Positions 16,622 through 26,323 of a DNA stretch of 64,000 nt are shown piece by piece. Location: NCBI RefSeq assembly GCF_024519435.1, contig NZ_JALJRZ010000003.1, forward strand, positions 248,001 through 312,000. The letters run 5' to 3'. A program made the position numbers and the translations under genes. Position 1 is the first letter of the stretch, and each line of letters opens with the position of its first letter. A model generated the notes under the pieces. The model had not been told where the DNA came from. It was given only the letters and a program-made list of their open reading frames with translations, and made no database searches. Origin of the DNA: Terrabacter sp. Ter38 (GTDB lineage: Bacteria; Actinomycetota; Actinomycetes; Actinomycetales; Dermatophilaceae).

Positions 16622-17047
16622 ATGGGCACCACTCGCACCGCCAGCACGCACTGGGAGGGCTCGCTCTTCGAGGGCTCCGGCCAGGTCAGCCTCGAGAGCT
16701 CGGGCATCGGCACCTACGACGTCAACTGGCCCTCGCGGGCGGAGTCGTCGAACGGCAAGACGAGCCCCGAGGAGCTCATCGCCGCCGCGCACTCCTCGTG
16801 CTACTCGATGGCGCTGTCGAACGGCCTCGCCAAGGCCGGCACGCCTCCGACGACACTCGACACGACGGCGAACGTCACGTTCGTCCCGGGCACGGGCATC
16901 ACGGAGATCGCCCTGAGCGTCGTCGCCGACGTGCCCGGCATCTCGGCCGAGGACTTCCAGGCCGCGGCCGAGGACGCCAAGGCCAACTGCCCCGTGAGCC
17001 AGGCGCTCAAGGCCGTGCCCATCTCCCTCGAGGCTCGCCTCGGCTGA
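16622..17047 (+). CDS. OsmC-family peroxiredoxin (OsmC/Ohr-like)
   Basis: A 141-residue thiol peroxidase of the OsmC family, which reduces organic hydroperoxides. The two catalytic cysteines are in place: AAHSSCYSMAL (about residue 60) and AKANCPVSQAL (about residue 125). The start TRTASTHWEGSLFEGSGQV and PEELIAAAH are OsmC rather than Ohr style. A GAAGGAG ribosome site precedes the ATG at 16622. It stands alone between rsmI and a converging SRPBCC gene. No OhrR-type regulator is adjacent. Confidence 0.93.
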   Translation: MGTTRTASTHWEGSLFEGSGQVSLESSGIGTYDVNWPSRAESSNGKTSPEELIAAAHSSCYSMALSNGLAKAGTPPTTLDTTANVTFVPGTGITEIALSVVADVPGISAEDFQAAAEDAKANCPVSQALKAVPISLEARLG

Positions 17048-17075
17048 GCCGCACCGCTGCGGTCCTGCACGCGAC

Positions 17076-17104
17076 CGGCGCCGACCCGTCCAGGGTCGGC
17101 GCCG
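17076..17104. terminator. bidirectional terminator hairpin
   Basis: A perfect 12-base stem, CGGCGCCGACCC (17076-17087) with GGGTCGGCGCCG (17093-17104), around GTCCA. It lies between the convergent OsmC and SRPBCC genes and can end both transcripts. Confidence 0.8.
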
Positions 17105-17147
17105 ATTCCGTGGTGGGCCGAGGTCGCTCGTGACGGCGCGCGGAACG

Positions 17148-17579
17148 TCAGCCCGACTCGACCGTCGACTTCAGCGACTCGAGCATGCCCTGCCAGCTCT
17201 GCGAGAACTGGTCGGCCTGCTCCTGCGAGTCGTTGCCGTCCTGCTCGAGGGCCAGCGTGGTGTGGCCGTCCCGCGTCGGGGTCAGCGTGTAGGTGACGGT
17301 GTGGTAGTTCTCGGGCCGGTCCTCCTGGCCCATGAGCGGGCTGTAGTGCGTCATCGAGAGACGGCGGCCCTCCTCGACCTCGAGCACCTCGCCCTTGTCC
17401 TCGTAGGGCTTGCCCTCCATCTCGCCCTGCCAGGTGATGGGGCTGCCGACCTGCCAGTCGGTGGAGAGGGTGGTGCCGGCCATCCACTCCTTCACCTGCT
17501 CCGGCTGCGTCAGGGCGCCCCAGACGGCACGCTGCGACGCGTCGACGATGACCTCTGCCTGTGCGATGTGTCCAGTCAT
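17148..17579 (-). CDS. SRPBCC (AHSA1/START-like) domain protein
   Basis: A 143-residue single-domain protein. [63 protein letters not shown] (read in pieces) and the final helix [15 protein letters not shown] are the standard layout of SRPBCC ligand-binding barrels of the AHSA1 type. These hold hydrophobic ligands or act as stress proteins; the ligand is unknown. It converges with the OsmC gene and is divergent from metG with 134 bases between. Confidence 0.9.
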   Translation of the reverse strand: MTGHIAQAEVIVDASQRAVWGALTQPEQVKEWMAGTTLSTDWQVGSPITWQGEMEGKPYEDKGEVLEVEEGRRLSMTHYSPLMGQEDRPENYHTVTYTLTPTRDGHTTLALEQDGNDSQEQADQFSQSWQGMLESLKSTVESG

Positions 17580-17699
17580 GTCTCTGTCGTACCCCCAGGA
17601 GGACGTCCGGCGCTAGAAGGAAACCGACAGCCTGTCCGGGCCGGACCCGGCGTCGCGGCCCGGCGGCATACTCGTGCGCGGTGGCGCCCCCGCCCCGCC

Positions 17700-17705
17700 T
17701 AGGAT
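17700..17705 (+). promoter_or_regulatory. -10 element TAGGAT of leaderless metG
   Basis: TAGGAT ends 8 bases before the metG ATG at 17714, leaving no room for a ribosome site. Confidence 0.5.
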
Positions 17706-17713
17706 TGCTCGCC

Positions 17714-19630
17714 ATGAGCCATGTCCTGTCTGCCGTCGCCTGGCCGTACACCAACGGCCCGCGCCACATCGGCCACGTGGCCGGTTTCGGCGTGCCCTCC
17801 GACGTCTTCAGCAGGTACATGCGGATGGCCGGGCACGAGGTCCTCATGGTCTCGGGCACCGACGAGCACGGCACCCCGATCCTCGTCCTCGCCGAGGAGG
17901 AGGGCCTGGAGCCCCAGCAGCTCGTCGACAAGTACAACTCCGTCATCGCCCAGGACCTCGCCGACCTCGGCCTGTCCTACGACCTCTTCACCCGCACCAC
18001 GACGCGCAACCACTACGCCGTCGTGCAGGAGATGTTCCGCCAGGTCCACGCCAACGGCTACATGATCGAGCAGACCACGCGCGGCGCCATCAGCCCCTCG
18101 ACGGGCCGCACGCTGCCCGACCGCTACATCGAGGGCACGTGCCCCATCTGCGCCTTCCCCGAGGCCCGGGGCGACCAGTGCGACAACTGCGGCAACCAGC
18201 TCGACGCCGACGAGCTGATCAACCCGCGCAGCAAGATCAACGGCGAGACGCCCGAGTTCATCGAGACGCAGCACTTCTTCCTCGACCTGCCCGCCCTCGC
18301 CGGCGCGCTCGGCGAGTGGCTCGCGGGCCGTGAGGCGTCGGGCACGTGGCGCCCCAACGTCATCAAGTTCTCCGAGAACCTCCTCAAGGACGTCCGACCG
18401 CGCGCGATGACCCGTGACATCGACTGGGGCATCCCGGTGCCGCTCGAGGGCTGGGAGGACAACCCGAGCAAGCGCCTCTACGTCTGGTTCGACGCGGTCA
18501 TCGGCTACCTCTCCGCCTCCATCGAGTGGGCCCGCCGGGTCGGTGAACCGGAGCGCTGGCGCGAGTGGTGGAACGACCCGTCGGCCGTGTCCTACTACTT
18601 CCAGGGCAAGGACAACATCACCTTCCACAGCCAGATCTGGCCGGCCGAGCTGCTCGGCTACGCCGGCAAGGGTGACAAGGGCGGCGAGCCGGGGGAGTAC
18701 GGCGTGCTCAACCTGCCCACCGAGGTCGTGGCCTCCGAGTTCCTCACCCTCGAGGGCAAGCAGTTCTCGACGAGCCGCAAGCACGTCATCTACGTCCAGG
18801 ACATCGTCGCGCGCTACGGCCCCGACCCGATCCGGTACTTCATCTGCGCCGCCGGTCCCGAGAACCAGGACGCCGACTTCTCCTGGGCTGAGTTCGTCCA
18901 GCGCAACAACAGCGAGCTCGTCGCGGGCTGGGGCAACCTCGTCAACCGCACGGCCGCGATGATCGCCAAGAGCTTCGGCGAGATCCCGAGGGCGTATGCC
19001 GTCGAGCCCGTCGACGAGGACCTGCTGGCCGCCGTGCGGGGTGCGTTCGCGACCGTCGGTGCCTCCCTCGAGCGACACCGGCAGAAGGCCGCCCTCGCCG
19101 AGGTCATGCGGGTCGTCGGTGAGGCCAACGCGTACGTCTCCAAGACCGAGCCGTTCAAGCTCAAGGGTGACGACGAGCGCGAGCGTCTCTCCACGGTGCT
19201 GCACACGCTGGCCCAGGCCGTCTCAGATATCAATACGCTCATCTCACCCTTCCTGCCCCACGCGGCGAACCGCGTCCACGCCGTCCTCGGCGGCGAGGGC
19301 GAGTTCATGCCGATGCCTCGTCTGGAGGTCGTCGCCGACCTCGACGACGACCTCCGGAGCTATCCGGTCATCACCGGCGAGTACTCCGCCACACCCCGGT
19401 GGGAGTCGCGTCCGGTCGTCGTCGGGACGCCCGTCGCCAAGCCGTCCGGCGTCTTCGTCAAGCTCGACGCCGAGCAGGTCGTCGAGGACGAGCGGGCCCG
19501 CCTCGGCGACAGCGCACCGGGGGGCACGCGGCACCACACCGACCCGCTCGCCGCGCCGAGGATGAGGGCGCCGAAGGGCGGCGGTCGGGGCGCCGGGAGC
19601 GCCGCCGGCGCCGAGGCACCGACCGCATGA
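17714..19630 (+). CDS. metG: methionyl-tRNA synthetase
   Basis: A 638-residue class I aminoacyl-tRNA synthetase that charges tRNA-Met and initiator t[19 protein letters not shown] contains the HIGH motif; the zinc knuckle is [18 protein letters not shown] (about 147-163); the KMSKS loop is KQFSTSRKH. The helical anticodon domain follows. The last ~40 residues are a low-complexity Gly/Ala/Arg tail rather than the tRNA-binding EMAP domain of some MetG. The stop overlaps the tatD ATG by 4 bases (ATGA), so the two are coupled. A TAGGAT -10 element directly upstream suggests a leaderless message. Confidence 0.97.
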   Translation: MSHVLSAVAWPYTNGPRHIGHVAGFGVPSDVFSRYMRMAGHEVLMVSGTDEHGTPILVLAEEEGLEPQQLVDKYNSVIAQDLADLGLSYDLFTRTTTRNHYAVVQEMFRQVHANGYMIEQTTRGAISPSTGRTLPDRYIEGTCPICAFPEARGDQCDNCGNQLDADELINPRSKINGETPEFIETQHFFLDLPALAGALGEWLAGREASGTWRPNVIKFSENLLKDVRPRAMTRDIDWGIPVPLEGWEDNPSKRLYVWFDAVIGYLSASIEWARRVGEPERWREWWNDPSAVSYYFQGKDNITFHSQIWPAELLGYAGKGDKGGEPGEYGVLNLPTEVVASEFLTLEGKQFSTSRKHVIYVQDIVARYGPDPIRYFICAAGPENQDADFSWAEFVQRNNSELVAGWGNLVNRTAAMIAKSFGEIPRAYAVEPVDEDLLAAVRGAFATVGASLERHRQKAALAEVMRVVGEANAYVSKTEPFKLKGDDERERLSTVLHTLAQAVSDINTLISPFLPHAANRVHAVLGGEGEFMPMPRLEVVADLDDDLRSYPVITGEYSATPRWESRPVVVGTPVAKPSGVFVKLDAEQVVEDERARLGDSAPGGTRHHTDPLAAPRMRAPKGGGRGAGSAAGAEAPTA

Positions 19631-20508
19631 CCCCGCACGCGTCGGGGCAGCGGGGCCTGCCGGAGACGGCGCCGGACCCGCTGCCCATCGACGTCGTCGA
19701 CAACCACGTCCACCTCGACATCACGCGCGAGGGCGACGAGCCGTTCGACGTCGCCGACGCGATCAAGGCCGCCCGAGCCGTCGGTGTCACCCGTCTCGTC
19801 CAGGTCGGGTGCGACCTCGAGGGGATCCGCTTCACCATGGACGCGATCGATGCCCATGACGAGCTGGTCGGCGGAATCGCCTTGCACCCCAACGAGGTTC
19901 CACGCCTCGCGGCGGACGGTCGGCTCGAGGAGGCGTACGCCGAGGTGGAGCGCTGCGCGGCCCACGATCGCATCCGCGTCATCGGTGAGACCGGTCTCGA
20001 CTACTTCCGCACCGGCCCCGAGGGGGTACCGGTGCAGCAGGACGGCTTCCGCTGGCACATCGACCTCGCCAAGCGGCTCGGCAAGGCCCTCCAGATCCAC
20101 GACCGCGACGCGCATGCCGACGTGCTCCGGATCCTCGAGGAGGAGGGGGCTCCGGAGCACACGGTGCTGCACTGCTTCTCCGGCGACCTGACGATGGCGC
20201 GCGAGTGCGTCGACCGGGGCTACTACCTCAGCTTCGCGGGCACCGTGACGTTCAAGAACGCGCGCGGCCTGCGCGACGCGCTGACCGCGATCCCGCTCGA
20301 CCGCATTCTCGTCGAGACCGATGCGCCCTACCTCGCTCCGGCCCCGCACCGCGGTGCCACGAACGCCTCGTTCCTCGTGCCCGTGACGGTCCGGGCGATG
20401 GCCGCGGTGCTCAACATCGACGTCCCCGCGCTGTGTCGTGCGGTCTCGGAGAACAGCGAGCGGGTGTACGGCCCGTGGGGTGCGGAGCGAACCGGACAAT
20501 CCGCCTAG
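19627..20508 (+). CDS. TatD-family metal-dependent deoxyribonuclease
   Basis: A 293-residue TIM-barrel hydrolase. Metal ligands are visible in order: DNHVHLD (about 23-29), [16 protein letters not shown] with the conserved Glu, [17 protein letters not shown] and [10 protein letters not shown] with the conserved Asp. TatD proteins act as 3'-5' exonucleases in DNA repair and turnover. The gene starts inside the metG stop. It is followed by rpf and rsmA, the conserved actinobacterial order metG-tatD-rpf-rsmA-ispE. Length is slightly over the typical 260 residues because of an N-terminal extension. Confidence 0.94.
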   Translation: MTPHASGQRGLPETAPDPLPIDVVDNHVHLDITREGDEPFDVADAIKAARAVGVTRLVQVGCDLEGIRFTMDAIDAHDELVGGIALHPNEVPRLAADGRLEEAYAEVERCAAHDRIRVIGETGLDYFRTGPEGVPVQQDGFRWHIDLAKRLGKALQIHDRDAHADVLRILEEEGAPEHTVLHCFSGDLTMARECVDRGYYLSFAGTVTFKNARGLRDALTAIPLDRILVETDAPYLAPAPHRGATNASFLVPVTVRAMAAVLNIDVPALCRAVSENSERVYGPWGAERTGQSA

Positions 20509-20693
20509 CGCACCGCAGAGCGTCGCGTCCACCGACACTGGTCTCCGTTACCGAAATTTGACCTTTCCGTGGTCTGTCGGTCACTGTGGACGACTGTTGG
20601 CCGGTTGCCACCCCGCATCGACCTCCTTCCGACGACGTGAGGAGGACGGATCGAGAGCGCGTTGCACCCGGGTCGTTCGACGTTCGGAGTGTT

Positions 20694-21851
20694 TTGATTT
20701 CTCGCAACGCCAAGATCCTGGCCGCCGCTGGCGCGGCCGTCGTCCTCACCGGTGGCGCCGTCGGCGCGACCCAGCTCGACAAGGCCGTCAACCTCTCCGT
20801 GGACGGCACGGCCAGCTCGGCCCACGTCTTCGGCAGCACGGTCGGCGACGTCCTCGACAACCAGGGGATCGCGGTCAAGCCGGGCGACGTCGTCGTCCCT
20901 GCCGCAGACGCCCCCATCAACGACGGCGACACGATCACCGTCAAGTACGCCCGCTTGCTGACCCTCACGGTCGACGGCAAGACGCGTCAGCTGCGCACGA
21001 CCGAGACGACGGTCGACGGAGCGCTCCTCGCGCTCGGCCTCCGCGGTGAGGGTGCCCGTCTGTCGGTCTCGCGTTCGCAGACCATCGGTCGCCAGGGCCT
21101 CACCGTCAGCATCGTCACCCCGAAGGCCGTCACGGTCGTGGTCGACGGCAAGACGACGAAGAAGACCATCGCCGCGGCGACCGTCGGTGAGGCACTGACG
21201 CAGCTCGGCGTCCGCGTCGGCAAGACCGACAAGGTCAACCCGCCGGTCACGACCCGCCTCACCTCGGGTGTCAAGATCGCCGTCCAGCGCGTGCAGACCA
21301 AGGACAAGAAGGTCAACGAGTCCATCGCCTTCGGCACGACGAAGAAGAAGACGAGCGACCTCTACGTCGACCAGGCCAAGGCCTCGCGTGCCGGTGTCGC
21401 CGGCGTGCGCACCGTCACCGTCCGCACCACCGTCGTCGACGGCAAGGTCGTCTCGACCAAGGCGATCTCCTCGAAGGTCACCAAGGCCCCCGTCGACCGC
21501 ATCGTGCTCGTCGGCACGAAGGCCCGGCCGGTCGCTGCCCCGAGCCCGAAGAGCACCCGGAGCACCAGCACCACCACCCGCAGCACGGGTGGTTCGAGCT
21601 CGGGTGCGGGGATCAACCTGGCCCGCGCGGCCATGTGGGACGGCATCGCCCAGTGCGAGTCCACCGGCAACTGGCACATCAACACCGGCAACGGCTACTA
21701 CGGCGGCCTCCAGTTCCTCACCTCCACGTGGCTCGGCTACGGCGGTGGCGACTTCGCCTCCCGCGCTGACCTCGCCTCCCGCGAGCAGCAGATCACCGTG
21801 GCGAACCGCGTCTACGCCGACAACGGCACGTCGCAGTGGAGCTGTGGCTGA
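20694..21851 (+). CDS. resuscitation-promoting factor, RpfB-like
   Basis: A secreted or membrane-anchored muralytic protein of about 385 residues. A short basic start and hydrophobic segment ([18 protein letters not shown]) form the signal/anchor. Then come three DUF348 ubiquitin-like repeats (about 30-75, 78-120, 133-175), a G5 domain (about 185-265) and the Rpf catalytic domain at the end ([27 protein letters not shown]), with the catalytic Glu in QCES. Rpf proteins cleave peptidoglycan and wake dormant cells. The start is unclear: TTG 20694 gives a compact signal sequence and has GGAG nearby; GTG 20586 would add 36 residues without signal character. It lies in the usual place between tatD and rsmA. 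Confidence 0.93.
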   Translation: MISRNAKILAAAGAAVVLTGGAVGATQLDKAVNLSVDGTASSAHVFGSTVGDVLDNQGIAVKPGDVVVPAADAPINDGDTITVKYARLLTLTVDGKTRQLRTTETTVDGALLALGLRGEGARLSVSRSQTIGRQGLTVSIVTPKAVTVVVDGKTTKKTIAAATVGEALTQLGVRVGKTDKVNPPVTTRLTSGVKIAVQRVQTKDKKVNESIAFGTTKKKTSDLYVDQAKASRAGVAGVRTVTVRTTVVDGKVVSTKAISSKVTKAPVDRIVLVGTKARPVAAPSPKSTRSTSTTTRSTGGSSSGAGINLARAAMWDGIAQCESTGNWHINTGNGYYGGLQFLTSTWLGYGGGDFASRADLASREQQITVANRVYADNGTSQWSCG

Positions 21852-21871
21852 GCCACCCTCCCCACGTCCGC

Positions 21872-21906
21872 ACGAGGCCCCCGACCGTCACGGTCGGGGG
21901 CCTCGT
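21872..21906 (+). terminator. terminator after rpf
   Basis: A 17-base perfect stem (21872-21888 with 21890-21906) with its tip in GACCGTCACGGTC. This is one of the strongest hairpins in the window and lies just past the rpf stop. Confidence 0.85.
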
Positions 21907-21982
21907 CCGTTCGCCGACGGGCGCGCGAGCCGGCGCGATCTCGTCATCCGCCCGGCGGCATACGCCAGCGGGCACGGCCCCA

Positions 21983-21988
21983 TAGGGT
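21983..21988 (+). promoter_or_regulatory. -10 element TAGGGT of leaderless rsmA
   Basis: CATAGGGT with TAGGGT ending 6 bases before the ATG at 21995. The same octamer recurs before ispE and the ABC-F gene. Confidence 0.55.
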
Positions 21989-21994
21989 GAGAGC

Positions 21995-22918
21995 ATGAGC
22001 AAGAAGGACGCGCCGGCCGTCGACGATGCCGCGCTCCTCGGGCCGGCACAGGTGCGTGAGCTCGCCGAGCGTCTCGATGTGCGGCCGACGAAGCAGTGGG
22101 GCCAGAACTTCGTCGTCGACGCCAACACGGTGCGCAAGATCGTCCGGGTGGCCGGCGTCGGACCGCACGACGTCGTCGTCGAGGTCGGCCCCGGGCTCGG
22201 CTCGCTCACCCTCGCACTACTCCCTGCCGTCAAGCACGTGACGGCCGTCGAGGTCGACCCGCGGCTCGCGGGCGCGCTCGAGGAGACGGTCCGCTCGCTC
22301 CAGCCGGACAACGCCGACAAGCTCCGCCTCGTCGCGGCCGATGCCCTGACGATCACGAAGCTCCCCGGCCCCGATCCCACCGCGCTCGTCGCCAACCTGC
22401 CCTACAACATCTCGGTCCCCGTCGTGCTCTCCTTCCTCCAGCACTTCCCGACGATCGAGCGTGTCCTCGTCATGGTGCAGCTCGAGGTCGCCGAGCGGCT
22501 CGCGGCCAAGCCGGGCAGCAAGATCTACGGCGTCCCGAGCCTCAAGGCCGCGTGGTACGCCGACGTCGAGCTGGCCGGGCGGGTCGGGCGCAACGTCTTC
22601 TGGCCCGCGCCGAACGTCGACTCGGGCCTGGTCGCGCTGCGCCGGCGCAAGCCGCCGAAGACGACCGCGAGCCGCGAGGACGTCTTCCGCTGCATCGACG
22701 CGGCGTTCCTCCAGCGACGCAAGTCCCTGCGTGGGGCGCTGGCGTCGTGGGCGGGGTCGGCAGACGCTGCCGAGCAGGCGCTCGTCACAGCCGGGGTCGA
22801 CCCCCGCACCCGCGGTGAGCAGCTCGACATCCTGACCTTCGCGCGCATTGCGGAGGCCCGGCCCCAGGGCGTGGGTCCCGCCGAACCGCGCGCACGCCGT
22901 GGGGGCCGTACGTCCTGA
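21995..22918 (+). CDS. rsmA: 16S rRNA (adenine1518/1519-N6)-dimethyltransferase
   Basis: A 307-residue SAM-dependent enzyme (KsgA) that dimethylates A1518 and A1519 of 16S rRNA late in 30S assembly. Motifs: KQWGQNFVVDANTV, VVVEVGPGLGSLTLALL (SAM loop), AVEVDPRLAG, VANLPYNISVPVV with the catalytic NLPY, and FWPAPNVDSGLVAL. The C-terminal helical domain follows, then a short basic tail. The preceding rpf terminator and its own TAGGGT -10 element mean it is transcribed separately, probably leaderless. Confidence 0.96.
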   Translation: MSKKDAPAVDDAALLGPAQVRELAERLDVRPTKQWGQNFVVDANTVRKIVRVAGVGPHDVVVEVGPGLGSLTLALLPAVKHVTAVEVDPRLAGALEETVRSLQPDNADKLRLVAADALTITKLPGPDPTALVANLPYNISVPVVLSFLQHFPTIERVLVMVQLEVAERLAAKPGSKIYGVPSLKAAWYADVELAGRVGRNVFWPAPNVDSGLVALRRRKPPKTTASREDVFRCIDAAFLQRRKSLRGALASWAGSADAAEQALVTAGVDPRTRGEQLDILTFARIAEARPQGVGPAEPRARRGGRTS

Positions 22919-22936
22919 CGCCGGCGGATCGGCCCA

Positions 22937-22942
22937 TAGGGT
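22937..22942 (+). promoter_or_regulatory. -10 element TAGGGT of leaderless ispE
   Basis: CATAGGGT again, with TAGGGT ending 6 bases before the ispE ATG at 22949, inside the 30-base gap after rsmA. Confidence 0.55.
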
Positions 22943-22948
22943 GGGCGC

Positions 22949-23893
22949 ATGACTGTCGCTCCGACCCTGCCCGGCGCCGTGACCGTGCGGGTCCCGGCCA
23001 AGGTCAACCTCGAGCTGCGCGTCGGTCCCCGGCGTCCTGACGGCTTCCACGCGCTCGCAACCGTGTACCAGGCGGTCTCTCTGCACGACGAGGTCTCCGT
23101 CGCGCGCTGGGCCGAGTGGCAGGTCGTCGCTGCGGGGGCGTATGCCGACCGCATCCCCACCGACGGTGACAACCTCGCCGTCCGCGCTGCCCGTCTCGTC
23201 GCCGACCGGTGGGACGTCGACGAGCGCCTCTCGATCCGCATCGACAAGGACATCCCGGTCGCGGGCGGCATGGCCGGCGGTTCCGCCGACGCCGCGGCGG
23301 CCCTCGTGGCATGCGACCAGCTGTGGGGCCTCGGTCTCGACCGCGACGAGCTGGCCGAGCTCGCGGCCACCCTCGGCAGCGACGTGCCGTTCATCCTCTC
23401 GGGCGGCAACGCCATGGGCTCGGGCCGCGGCGAGCAGCTCGCGCCGGTACTGGCGCGCGGCACCTTCCACTGGGTGTTCGCCATCAGCGACACCGGCCTG
23501 TCGACCCCGGAGGTGTATGCCGAGTGTGACCGCCTGCGCCAGCGTGACGGCGTCGACGTGCCCGAGCCGCAGGTCAGCTCCGAGCTCATGGCCGCCCTGC
23601 GCTCGGGTGACCCGGCCCTGCTCGGCGCGGCCCTGCACAACGACCTGGAGCCGGCCGCCTTCTCGCTCCGGCCCCAGCTGCGAGAGCTGCGTGACGCGGG
23701 CGTCGAGTTCGGCGCGCTCGGCGGCATCGTCTCGGGCTCGGGCCCGACCGTCGCCTTCCTCACCGAGAGCCACGAGGCCTCGCTCGACCTGTCGGTGTCG
23801 CTCGCGGCCTCTGACCTCTGCCGCGACCTGCGACGCGCCAAGGGCCCGGTCCACGGAGCCCACGTCGTCGCCACCCCCCGCCACGTCGAGTGA
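22949..23893 (+). CDS. ispE: 4-diphosphocytidyl-2-C-methyl-D-erythritol kinase
   Basis: A 314-residue GHMP kinase that phosphorylates CDP-methylerythritol at the 2-hydroxyl, fourth step of the MEP route to isopentenyl diphosphate. VRVPAKVNLELRVGPRRPDGFHAL is the family start, IPVAGGMAGGSADAAAAL the GHMP ATP loop, and GGIVSGSGPTVAFL the C-terminal GHMP motif. It follows rsmA by 30 bases, with its own -10 element in the gap. Its product feeds polyprenyl carriers used by the O-mannosyltransferase and the polysaccharide genes of this window. Confidence 0.96.
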   Translation: MTVAPTLPGAVTVRVPAKVNLELRVGPRRPDGFHALATVYQAVSLHDEVSVARWAEWQVVAAGAYADRIPTDGDNLAVRAARLVADRWDVDERLSIRIDKDIPVAGGMAGGSADAAAALVACDQLWGLGLDRDELAELAATLGSDVPFILSGGNAMGSGRGEQLAPVLARGTFHWVFAISDTGLSTPEVYAECDRLRQRDGVDVPEPQVSSELMAALRSGDPALLGAALHNDLEPAAFSLRPQLRELRDAGVEFGALGGIVSGSGPTVAFLTESHEASLDLSVSLAASDLCRDLRRAKGPVHGAHVVATPRHVE

Positions 23894-23912
23894 GCCCCCC
23901 ACGCCTTCCCAC

Positions 23913-23978
23913 CGAACGCGGCGTTCGATGGGAAAGTGCGGGTAGAGCACTGAGTCCGCCACCGAACGCCGCGTTCGG
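23913..23978. repeat. two copies of a CGAACGC-N-GCGTTCG palindrome
   Basis: CGAACGC-G-GCGTTCG (23913-23927) and CCGAACGC-C-GCGTTCGG (23962-23978) sit 34 bases apart between ispE and the ABC-F gene, each preceded by CCCACC or GCCACC. They may be a paired operator or a terminator pair; the second is closest to the ABC-F promoter. Confidence 0.65.
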
Positions 23979-23997
23979 CGGGAGGGGCCGGAGCACA

Positions 23998-24003
23998 TAG
24001 GGT
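23998..24003 (+). promoter_or_regulatory. -10 element TAGGGT of the ABC-F gene
   Basis: CATAGGGT with TAGGGT ending 9 bases before the ATG at 24013. Confidence 0.5.
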
Positions 24004-24012
24004 CAGTCAGCG

Positions 24013-25884
24013 ATGGCAAACCTGATCTCCCTCGAGCGCGTGTCGCTCGTCTTCGGCACGTCCCACGTCCTCGACGACGTCAGCCTCGGCATCCTCACGG
24101 GCGACCGTATCGGCGTCGTCGGCGTCAACGGCGGCGGCAAGTCGACGCTGCTGCGCGTCATGGCCGGCCTGCAGGAGGCCGACTCGGGCCGCATCACCAA
24201 GCAGGGCGGCGCCTACGGCATCCGCATCGGCATGCTCGCCCAGGAGGACGCGCTCGACCCCGAGTGGACGATCCGCGAGGCGGTGCTCGGCGACCTTCCC
24301 GAGCACGTCTGGGCCGGCGACCCCCGCATCCGCGACGTCCTGACGGGGCTGCTCGGCGGCATCGAGGCGCAGAACGTCGGCGGCCTCGACAGCCGGGTCG
24401 GCCCGAAGTCCGGTGGTGAGCGGCGCCGCCTCGCGCTGGCGCGCCTGCTGGTCTCGGACCCCGAGCTGCTCCTGCTCGACGAGCCGACCAACCACCTCGA
24501 CGTCGAGGGCGTCGCTTGGCTCGCGGACCACCTCGCGACGAAACGGCCCCGACCCGGCAACGCGACCGTCGCGATCACCCACGACCGGTGGTTCCTCGAT
24601 GCCTACGCGACGAACACGTGGGAGGTCGAGGGTGGCAAGGTCAGCGCCTTCGAGGGCGGGTATGCCGCGTACGTCCTCGCCAAGGCCGAGCGCGACCGTC
24701 TCGCCGGGGTCGTCGCCGACCGCCGCTCCAACCTCATGCGCAAGGAGCTCGCGTGGCTGCGCCGCGGGGCGCCCGCGCGCACGAGCAAACCGAAGTTCCG
24801 CATCGACGCGGCCAATGCGCTCATCGCGGACGAGCCGGCACCACGCAACAGCGTCGAGCTCGCGTCGTTCGCGAGCCGACGCCTCGGCAAGGACGTGCTC
24901 GACCTCGAGGACGCCACGGTGTCCGTGGGCGAGCCGCCCCTCGAGCGCCGCCTCCTCGACCACGTGACGTGGCGGCTCGCGCCGGGCGAGCGCATCGGCA
25001 TCGTCGGGGTCAACGGCGCCGGCAAGTCGACCCTCCTGCGCGCGCTGACGGGCGAGGTCCCGCTCGACGCCGGTCGTCGCAAGATCGGCAAGACCGTCGC
25101 CATCGCCCACCTCACGCAGGAGGTGCGCGAGCTCGAGCGCTTCGAGCAGTGGCGCGTCATCGAGGCCATCGAGGACGTCAAGCAGTGGACGACCCTTGGC
25201 GACAAGGAGATCAGCGCCAGCCAGCTCGCGACTCGTCTCGGCTTCCCGGGCGGTCGCCAGCAGTCGCGGGTCGGCGACCTCAGCGGTGGCGAGCGACGCC
25301 GGCTCCAGCTGACCCGCCTGCTGCTCACCGAGCCCAACGTGCTCATCCTCGACGAGCCGACCAACGACCTCGACATCGAGACGCTGACCTCGCTCGAGGA
25401 CGTCCTCGACGGCTGGGCCGGCACCCTCGTCGTCGTCTCGCACGACCGCTACCTCCTCGAGCGGGTGGCCGACAAGCAGCTGGCCCTGCTCGGGGACGGC
25501 AAGGTGCGCGAGCTGCCGGGCGGTGTCGAGGAGTACCTCCGGTTGCGCACGGCGGACATCGCGGCCCAGGTCGCGCGCGCGGCCGCTCCCTCCGTCCCGA
25601 GCGGTGGCGCGGCTGCCGCGTCGAGCTCGGCGGCCGGCATTCCTCCTCAGGCGGCGGTGACCGCGAGCCCGGCCGAGGTGCGTGAGGCGCGCAAGTCGAT
25701 GGCGCGCATCGAGAAGCAGCTCTCGCGGTTGCAGGACCGTGAGGAGCGCCTGCACGGCGACATGGCCGAAAAGGCCACGGATCCCGCGGCCCTCGCCGAC
25801 CTCAACGCCAAGCTGCAGGCCGTCGTCATCGAGCGCGAGGAGCTCGAGCTCGAGTGGCTCGAGGCCGCCGAGATCGTCGGCTGA
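24013..25884 (+). CDS. ABC-F family ATPase (ribosome-associated type)
   Basis: A 623-residue soluble protein with two ABC domains and no membrane helices. Domain 1 has Walker A GVNGGGKST, signature SGGERRRLA and LLLLDEPTNHLD; domain 2 has GVNGAGKST, LSGGERRRLQ and LILDEPTNDLD. The linker between them is the P-site tRNA interaction motif region of ABC-F factors. A C-terminal coiled coil (about 555-620, KSMARIEKQLSRLQDREERL) resembles the Uup tail. ABC-F proteins act on ribosomes to relieve stalling or protect against antibiotics. The layout is nearest to Uup-type housekeeping proteins; a resistance role cannot be excluded. Confidence 0.93.
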   Translation: MANLISLERVSLVFGTSHVLDDVSLGILTGDRIGVVGVNGGGKSTLLRVMAGLQEADSGRITKQGGAYGIRIGMLAQEDALDPEWTIREAVLGDLPEHVWAGDPRIRDVLTGLLGGIEAQNVGGLDSRVGPKSGGERRRLALARLLVSDPELLLLDEPTNHLDVEGVAWLADHLATKRPRPGNATVAITHDRWFLDAYATNTWEVEGGKVSAFEGGYAAYVLAKAERDRLAGVVADRRSNLMRKELAWLRRGAPARTSKPKFRIDAANALIADEPAPRNSVELASFASRRLGKDVLDLEDATVSVGEPPLERRLLDHVTWRLAPGERIGIVGVNGAGKSTLLRALTGEVPLDAGRRKIGKTVAIAHLTQEVRELERFEQWRVIEAIEDVKQWTTLGDKEISASQLATRLGFPGGRQQSRVGDLSGGERRRLQLTRLLLTEPNVLILDEPTNDLDIETLTSLEDVLDGWAGTLVVVSHDRYLLERVADKQLALLGDGKVRELPGGVEEYLRLRTADIAAQVARAAAPSVPSGGAAAASSSAAGIPPQAAVTASPAEVREARKSMARIEKQLSRLQDREERLHGDMAEKATDPAALADLNAKLQAVVIEREELELEWLEAAEIVG

Positions 25885-25915
25885 GCCTCTCGAGCCCGCG
25901 CCCGCAGGGCTCTTG

Positions 25916-25941
25916 AAAGTATCTTGATGTCAAGATACTTT
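25916..25941. promoter_or_regulatory. 26-base palindromic MarR-type operator
   Basis: AAAGTATCTTGA (25916-25927) and TCAAGATACTTT (25930-25941) are exact inverted copies around TG. This is the most perfect long dyad in the window, placed directly before the VOC gene ribosome site GGAGG. ATCTTGA/TCAAGAT dyads are known MarR-family operators, and a marR gene lies 0.4 kb away. Confidence 0.8.
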
Positions 25942-25953
25942 GGAGGCATGGAA

Positions 25954-26310
25954 ATGTCCCTGCACCACGTCCAGGTGTCCGGTCCGTCCGGGTGTGAAGC
26001 CGCCGTGCGCGACTTCTACGTCGGCGTCCTCGGAATGACCGAGGTCGACAAGCCAGAGCGACTCCGGGCCCGCGGCGGAGCGTGGTTCCGGGCCGGCTCC
26101 GCCGAGGTCCACGTCGGCATCGAGGAGGGCTTCGTCCCGGCCCGCAAGGCCCACCCCGGCATCGCGGTCGGTGACGTCGACGCTCTCGCGCGCGCCGTCG
26201 AGCAGGCGGGTGCGCCGGTGACGTGGGACGAGAACATCCCGGGCCTGCGCCGCTTCCACACCGCCGACCCCGTCGGCAACCGGCTGGAGTTCCAGCAGGC
26301 TCAGGAGTGA
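25954..26310 (+). CDS. VOC-family (glyoxalase/bleomycin-resistance fold) protein
   Basis: A 118-residue protein of the vicinal-oxygen-chelate fold. HHVQVSG begins the first beta-alpha-beta-beta-beta unit, AAVRDFYVGVLGMTE is the classic helix, and the second unit ends DPVGNRLEFQQ with the conserved Glu. Likely a small metal-dependent enzyme or a binding protein for a toxic compound. Two earlier ATGs exist, but GGAGG at 25942-25946 is at the right distance only for 25954. The strong palindrome just upstream indicates control by the MarR protein encoded next door, which it converges with. Confidence 0.88.
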   Translation: MSLHHVQVSGPSGCEAAVRDFYVGVLGMTEVDKPERLRARGGAWFRAGSAEVHVGIEEGFVPARKAHPGIAVGDVDALARAVEQAGAPVTWDENIPGLRRFHTADPVGNRLEFQQAQE

Positions 26311-26323
26311 TCGGGTGACGACC

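Noticed and set aside
20509-20693. c-di-AMP (ydaO) riboswitch before rpf
   Set aside because: Such riboswitches occur before rpf genes in other actinobacteria, but the 185-base gap shows no recognisable core and is short for that structure plus a terminator or ribosome switch.
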